Source of the DNA: an uncultured Desulfuromonadales bacterium
GTDB taxonomy: Bacteria > Desulfobacterota > Desulfuromonadia > Geobacterales > Pseudopelobacteraceae
Assembly: GCA_903868145.1 (NCBI GenBank)
Contig: CAIPTY010000023.1
Location: 1 to 64,000 of the forward strand
Reading direction: 5' to 3'
DNA: 64,000 nucleotides
Shown: in pieces, positions 62,301 through 64,000 of the stretch
Position numbering within the stretch: the first letter of the stretch is position 1
Layout of the letters: the number at the start of each line of letters is the position of its first letter
Translations under genes and position numbers: made by a program
Notes under the pieces: model-generated
The model's database searches: none
Told to the model about the DNA's origin: nothing
What the model saw: only the letters and a program-made list of their open reading frames with translations

Positions 62301-62955
62301 TATCGGCGGCGACGGCTGGGCATACGATATCGGTTTCGGCGGCCTTGACCACGTCATCGCCTCCGGTAAAAATATCAACCTCTTTGTTCTCGATACGGAG
62401 GTTTACTCAAACACCGGCGGCCAAGCGTCAAAATCAACTCCGATGGGTGCTGTTGCCCAGTTCGCTGCCGGTGGCAAGCCGGTATCAAAGAAGGATCTGG
62501 GCATGATCGCCATGTCGTACGGTTCGGTGTATGTAGCCACCGTGGCGCTCTCCAACCCTGCCCAGTGTGTCAAGGCGATGCTGGAGGCGGAAGCCTTTGA
62601 CGGGCCGTCTCTGATTATCGCCTATTCACACTGCATCGCTCACGGCATCAACATGACCGAAGGGGTCGATGCCCAGAAACGTGCGGTTCAGTCCGGCTAC
62701 TGGCCGCTCTACCGCTACAACCCTGCCCTGTCGCTTGAGTGCAAAAACCCGCTGCAGCTTGACAGCAAAGCAGCTACCATCAGCTTTGAAGAGTACACCA
62801 ACGCAGAAAACCGCTACCGGATGCTGAAGAAGGCCAATCCTGAGCAGGCAGGGAAGCTTATGAAGAAGGCCGCTGAATGGTCGAAAGCTCACTTTGCCTA
62901 CTACCAGAAACTGGCAGCTCTCAGCTATGAGGATACCTGCGAGAAAAAATCGTAA
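59371..62955 (+). CDS. nifJ: Pyruvate:ferredoxin (flavodoxin) oxidoreductase, single chain
   Basis: 1194 residues in the order of homodimeric PFORs. Domain I is pyrimidine-binding (GNTAAAHVAHATNEVIAIYP then ITPSSVMGE), followed by the CoA-side domains. A two-cluster ferredoxin domain has CIQCGICSFVCPHAA and CTGCGACAHNCPGKD. The third cluster uses CQGCG, the Cys of NATGCSSIYGG and a late Cys in YSHCIAHGI. TPP/Mg binding is at GGDGWAYDIGFGGLDH. It interconverts pyruvate and acetyl-CoA plus CO2, and in acetate-oxidising Geobacter relatives it serves pyruvate synthesis. AGGAGG lies 8-13 nt before the ATG. It has its own strong terminator. Confidence 0.97.
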   Translation: MSKKMVTIDGNTAAAHVAHATNEVIAIYPITPSSVMGEISDVKSALGEKNIWGNVPTVAEMQSEGGAAGAVHGALQAGALTTTFTASQGLLLMIPNMFKIAGELTSTVFHVSARAIAAQALSIFGDHSDVMSCRSTGWAFLCSNNVQEVMDFALISQSSTLRSRIPFLHYFDGFRTSHEVQKVIELSFDEMRFMIDDKLVADHKKRGLSPDHPEMRGTAQNPDVYFQGRETVNPYYPACEKIVQEEFDKFGKLTGRKYKLVDYVGAKDAERVVIVMGSGADVVQDTVENLVRQGEKVGVVKIRLYRPFPLDAFIKALPKTVKKIAVLDRTKEPGSLGEPIYLDVRTAIGEAMEQKKFSFKGYPVIVGGRYGLGSKEFNPAMAKAVLDNLKLAKPKSRFVVGIEEDVTGCSLPVDYSFKNPMPGTYEAMFFGLGSDGTVGANKNSIKIIGEETSNNAQAYFVYDSKKAGSITTSHLRFGKKPIRAPYLVQEANFVACHNFSFLEKYDMLARAKDGATFLLNAAFGPDEVWDTIPKEVQQQIISKKLKFYVIDGVKLGNEIGLGPRINVIMQTAFFKISGIIPLKDAVASIKDAIKKSYGKAGQAVLDMNYKAVDAGLDNFYEVKVPAKATSKLKMAAAVSSKAPKFVREVTGPIVAGLGDNLPVSKMPADGTFPTATSQYEKRNIAIDIPVWDEKICIQCGICSFVCPHAAVRTKAFDGKLLKGAPSTFKSTDCKIPEMAGKKYTVQIAPEDCTGCGACAHNCPGKDKQNAAHKALDMHFQPPLRASEAENFDFFLALPDVDATQVKLETLRSNQLVRPLFEFSGACQGCGETPYLKLLTQLFGDRMLVANATGCSSIYGGNLPTTPYAQRADGRGPAWSNSLFEDNAEFGFGMRLTVDQFSKAALEYVAMLAGDKAFAASAKLFKELAGADQSNQAGIEAQRGRVEKLKAALKGSKNATVKLLLPIADYLVKKSVWCIGGDGWAYDIGFGGLDHVIASGKNINLFVLDTEVYSNTGGQASKSTPMGAVAQFAAGGKPVSKKDLGMIAMSYGSVYVATVALSNPAQCVKAMLEAEAFDGPSLIIAYSHCIAHGINMTEGVDAQKRAVQSGYWPLYRYNPALSLECKNPLQLDSKAATISFEEYTNAENRYRMLKKANPEQAGKLMKKAAEWSKAHFAYYQKLAALSYEDTCEKKS

Positions 62956-62979
62956 CCGTCCTATTTCATCTAACCATCA

Positions 62980-63009
62980 AGCCCCGTGGTTGCGCCACGG
63001 GGCTTTTTT
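62980..63009 (+). terminator. Rho-independent terminator of the PFOR gene
   Basis: A 10-bp perfect stem, AGCCCCGTGG (62980-62989) with CCACGGGGCT (62995-63004), 5-nt loop, then TTTTTT. Confidence 0.93.
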
Positions 63010-63135
63010 CATTCAGCCAGCATGTGTAACCATGTTTGACCTTTAAATAATCAAACGTTTTGCCGATAAGATAGCTGTGAAGTGCATTTCAGGTAAAACC
63101 ATCTCCCCGATAAGAAACTATCATCGGAGGTTATC

Positions 63136-63183
63136 GTGAACAGTAAACTTTCTAATAACAACCGGAGAAGCACCAATGGGTAG
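63136..63183 (+). CDS. Possible 15-codon leader peptide overlapping the TPR gene start
   Basis: GTG 63136 has CGGAGG 6-11 nt before it and reads MNSKLSNNNRRSTNG, then TAG at 63181-63183. Its stop lies 5 nt beyond the TPR ATG (63176), so terminating ribosomes could restart there. An upstream CCGAT pairs with ATCGG next to the ribosome site. No codon bias that would point to amino-acid attenuation is seen, though there are four Asn. Confidence 0.4.
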   Translation: MNSKLSNNNRRSTNG

Positions 63184-64000
63184 TGAATGGTTTAACCTAT
63201 ACGACCAGTCGGGGCTTTCGTCGGCTAGCCAGAGCGCACAATCGAGTCGGGCTCAGTATGCCCAGTATGCTGTTGCTCAGGCAGCAAATGCTTTGAGTAG
63301 TGGGAACAATGACAAAGCAATCGCTGCCTTTAAAAATGCTGTCGCACTTGATCCTAACAATACTGCTTCGTATAACTATCTCGGCAAAATATATCTTTCT
63401 CAAGGGAAAAACAAGGATGCCATAAATGCATACAAACAGCTGGTTCGGATCCAGTCCAACCAGGCGACTAAAGATACTTCGACAAACGCGCCAACTTTGG
63501 AAGCTGCAACTATCAGTCTCGGGAATGCCTACTTACAGGCTAAACAGTACGATCTATCAGAACAACAATTTAAATCCGCAGCAAAGTTACAACCGCGTGA
63601 CCCTCTTCCGCCTTATACGTTAGCACAGCAATACCTCACCCAAGGCAGGCTCGGGGAAGCATTGACTCAAATCCAGAAGGCTCAGAAACTGGCGCCCAAT
63701 GATGGCAATATTTTTTATGCCTTGGGATCGATCTACAATGCCCAGGGCAACTATTTGGACGCAGCACAAGCGTTACAAACATCAATTCAGCGTAAACCGA
63801 ATTTTCCAGCGGCAAACTATGAGTTAGGCGTAGCGTATAACGCTCTCAACTATACTGAGGGGGTGCAGCAGCAACTCAAAATACTAAACAGTTCCGATGC
63901 AAATCTGGCCTCACAACTGACTCAGATTACCAAACCACAAATAGTAGGCATCGACAGTGAAAATCGCCAGAATACATTAAAAAATAATGCGTTAGGCGCT
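63176..64000 (+). CDS. TPR-repeat protein, cut by the window end
   Basis: 275 codons from ATG 63176 to the window edge, with no stop reached. GGAG lies 9 nt before the ATG. Tetratricopeptide repeats are clear: ALSSGNNDKAIAAFKNAVAL then DPNNTASYNYLGKIYLSQGK, followed by repeats ending KLQPRDP, KLAPNDG and QRKPNFP. The first 35 residues are Ser/Gln/Ala-rich (SSASQSAQSSRAQYAQYAVA) with no signal peptide. It is likely a protein-interaction scaffold; the missing C-terminus could change the assignment. Confidence 0.85.
   Translation, partial: MGSEWFNLYDQSGLSSASQSAQSSRAQYAQYAVAQAANALSSGNNDKAIAAFKNAVALDPNNTASYNYLGKIYLSQGKNKDAINAYKQLVRIQSNQATKDTSTNAPTLEAATISLGNAYLQAKQYDLSEQQFKSAAKLQPRDPLPPYTLAQQYLTQGRLGEALTQIQKAQKLAPNDGNIFYALGSIYNAQGNYLDAAQALQTSIQRKPNFPAANYELGVAYNALNYTEGVQQQLKILNSSDANLASQLTQITKPQIVGIDSENRQNTLKNNALGA

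Overview
The window looks like chromosomal DNA of a Geobacter-type delta-proteobacterium (Desulfuromonadia/Geobacteraceae). Grounds: GC-rich coding sequence; a single-chain pyruvate:ferredoxin oxidoreductase directly downstream of dnaX-ybaB-recR; many PAS, dCache and receiver signalling genes; a bacteriohemerythrin; B12-type radical SAM enzymes; and gyrA followed by a HEAT-repeat gene and gpsA. From memory, both gene orders also occur in Geobacter sulfurreducens, with gyrA close to the replication origin. The left end is therefore probably origin-proximal, which is an inference.

Layout. 0-2.4 kb: 3' part of gyrA and its terminator. 2.6-6.1 kb: an accessory block holding a PIN-domain protein with its small partner, a divergent XRE regulator/methyltransferase pair, a HigBA toxin-antitoxin pair and a stand-alone fabA. 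6.2-9.4 kb: HEAT protein, gpsA and a gamma-carbonic-anhydrase-like protein. 9.4-12.3 kb: an NtrC-type two-component pair. 12.4-18.0 kb: an Omp85-like lipoprotein/barrel, then a leftward ABC exporter, a large unknown protein and a PhnP-like hydrolase. 18.2-20.3 kb: a small exported protein, an NlpC/P60 protein and a helical-repeat protein. 20.5-24.4 kb: cheR-mcp-cheW and an RlmI-like methyltransferase.

24.4-29.5 kb is a leftward operon of a PAS protein, an O-methyltransferase fused to a DUF2284-like Cys-rich domain, a B12-binding radical SAM enzyme and an MFS exporter, with the decayed end of a receiver gene just upstream. 29.8-33 kb: phosphofructokinase, a receiver with a small partner, bacteriohemerythrin and a SagB-like nitroreductase. 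33-35.5 kb: a FliK-like protein with a triplicated module and a truncated FlhB-C protein. 35.7-38.2 kb: aspartase, Nfu, a DUF188 protein and a 56-residue membrane protein. 38.2-40.1 kb is an AT-richer accessory block (lipoprotein, XRE regulator, DUF1778/GNAT toxin-antitoxin). 40.2-42.9 kb: a GGQ protein, a ParB-like-fold protein and a second B12 radical SAM enzyme in one operon. 42.9-49.2 kb: three ABC-F proteins, GreB and cold-shock protein. 49.2-55.3 kb: a CoA-binding protein and two divergent dCache histidine kinases with receivers. 55.3-64 kb: RluA, SRP RNA, dnaX-ybaB-recR, pyruvate:ferredoxin oxidoreductase, and the start of a TPR protein.

The strongest leads are the methyltransferase-DUF2284/B12 radical SAM/exporter operon, the GGQ/ParB-like/B12 radical SAM operon, the A10 tract with an immediate -1 stop in dnaX, the XRE-controlled PhcB-like methyltransferase near fabA, and the triplicated FliK-like protein. 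No rRNA genes, complete tRNA genes, CRISPR arrays or intact insertion sequences were seen.
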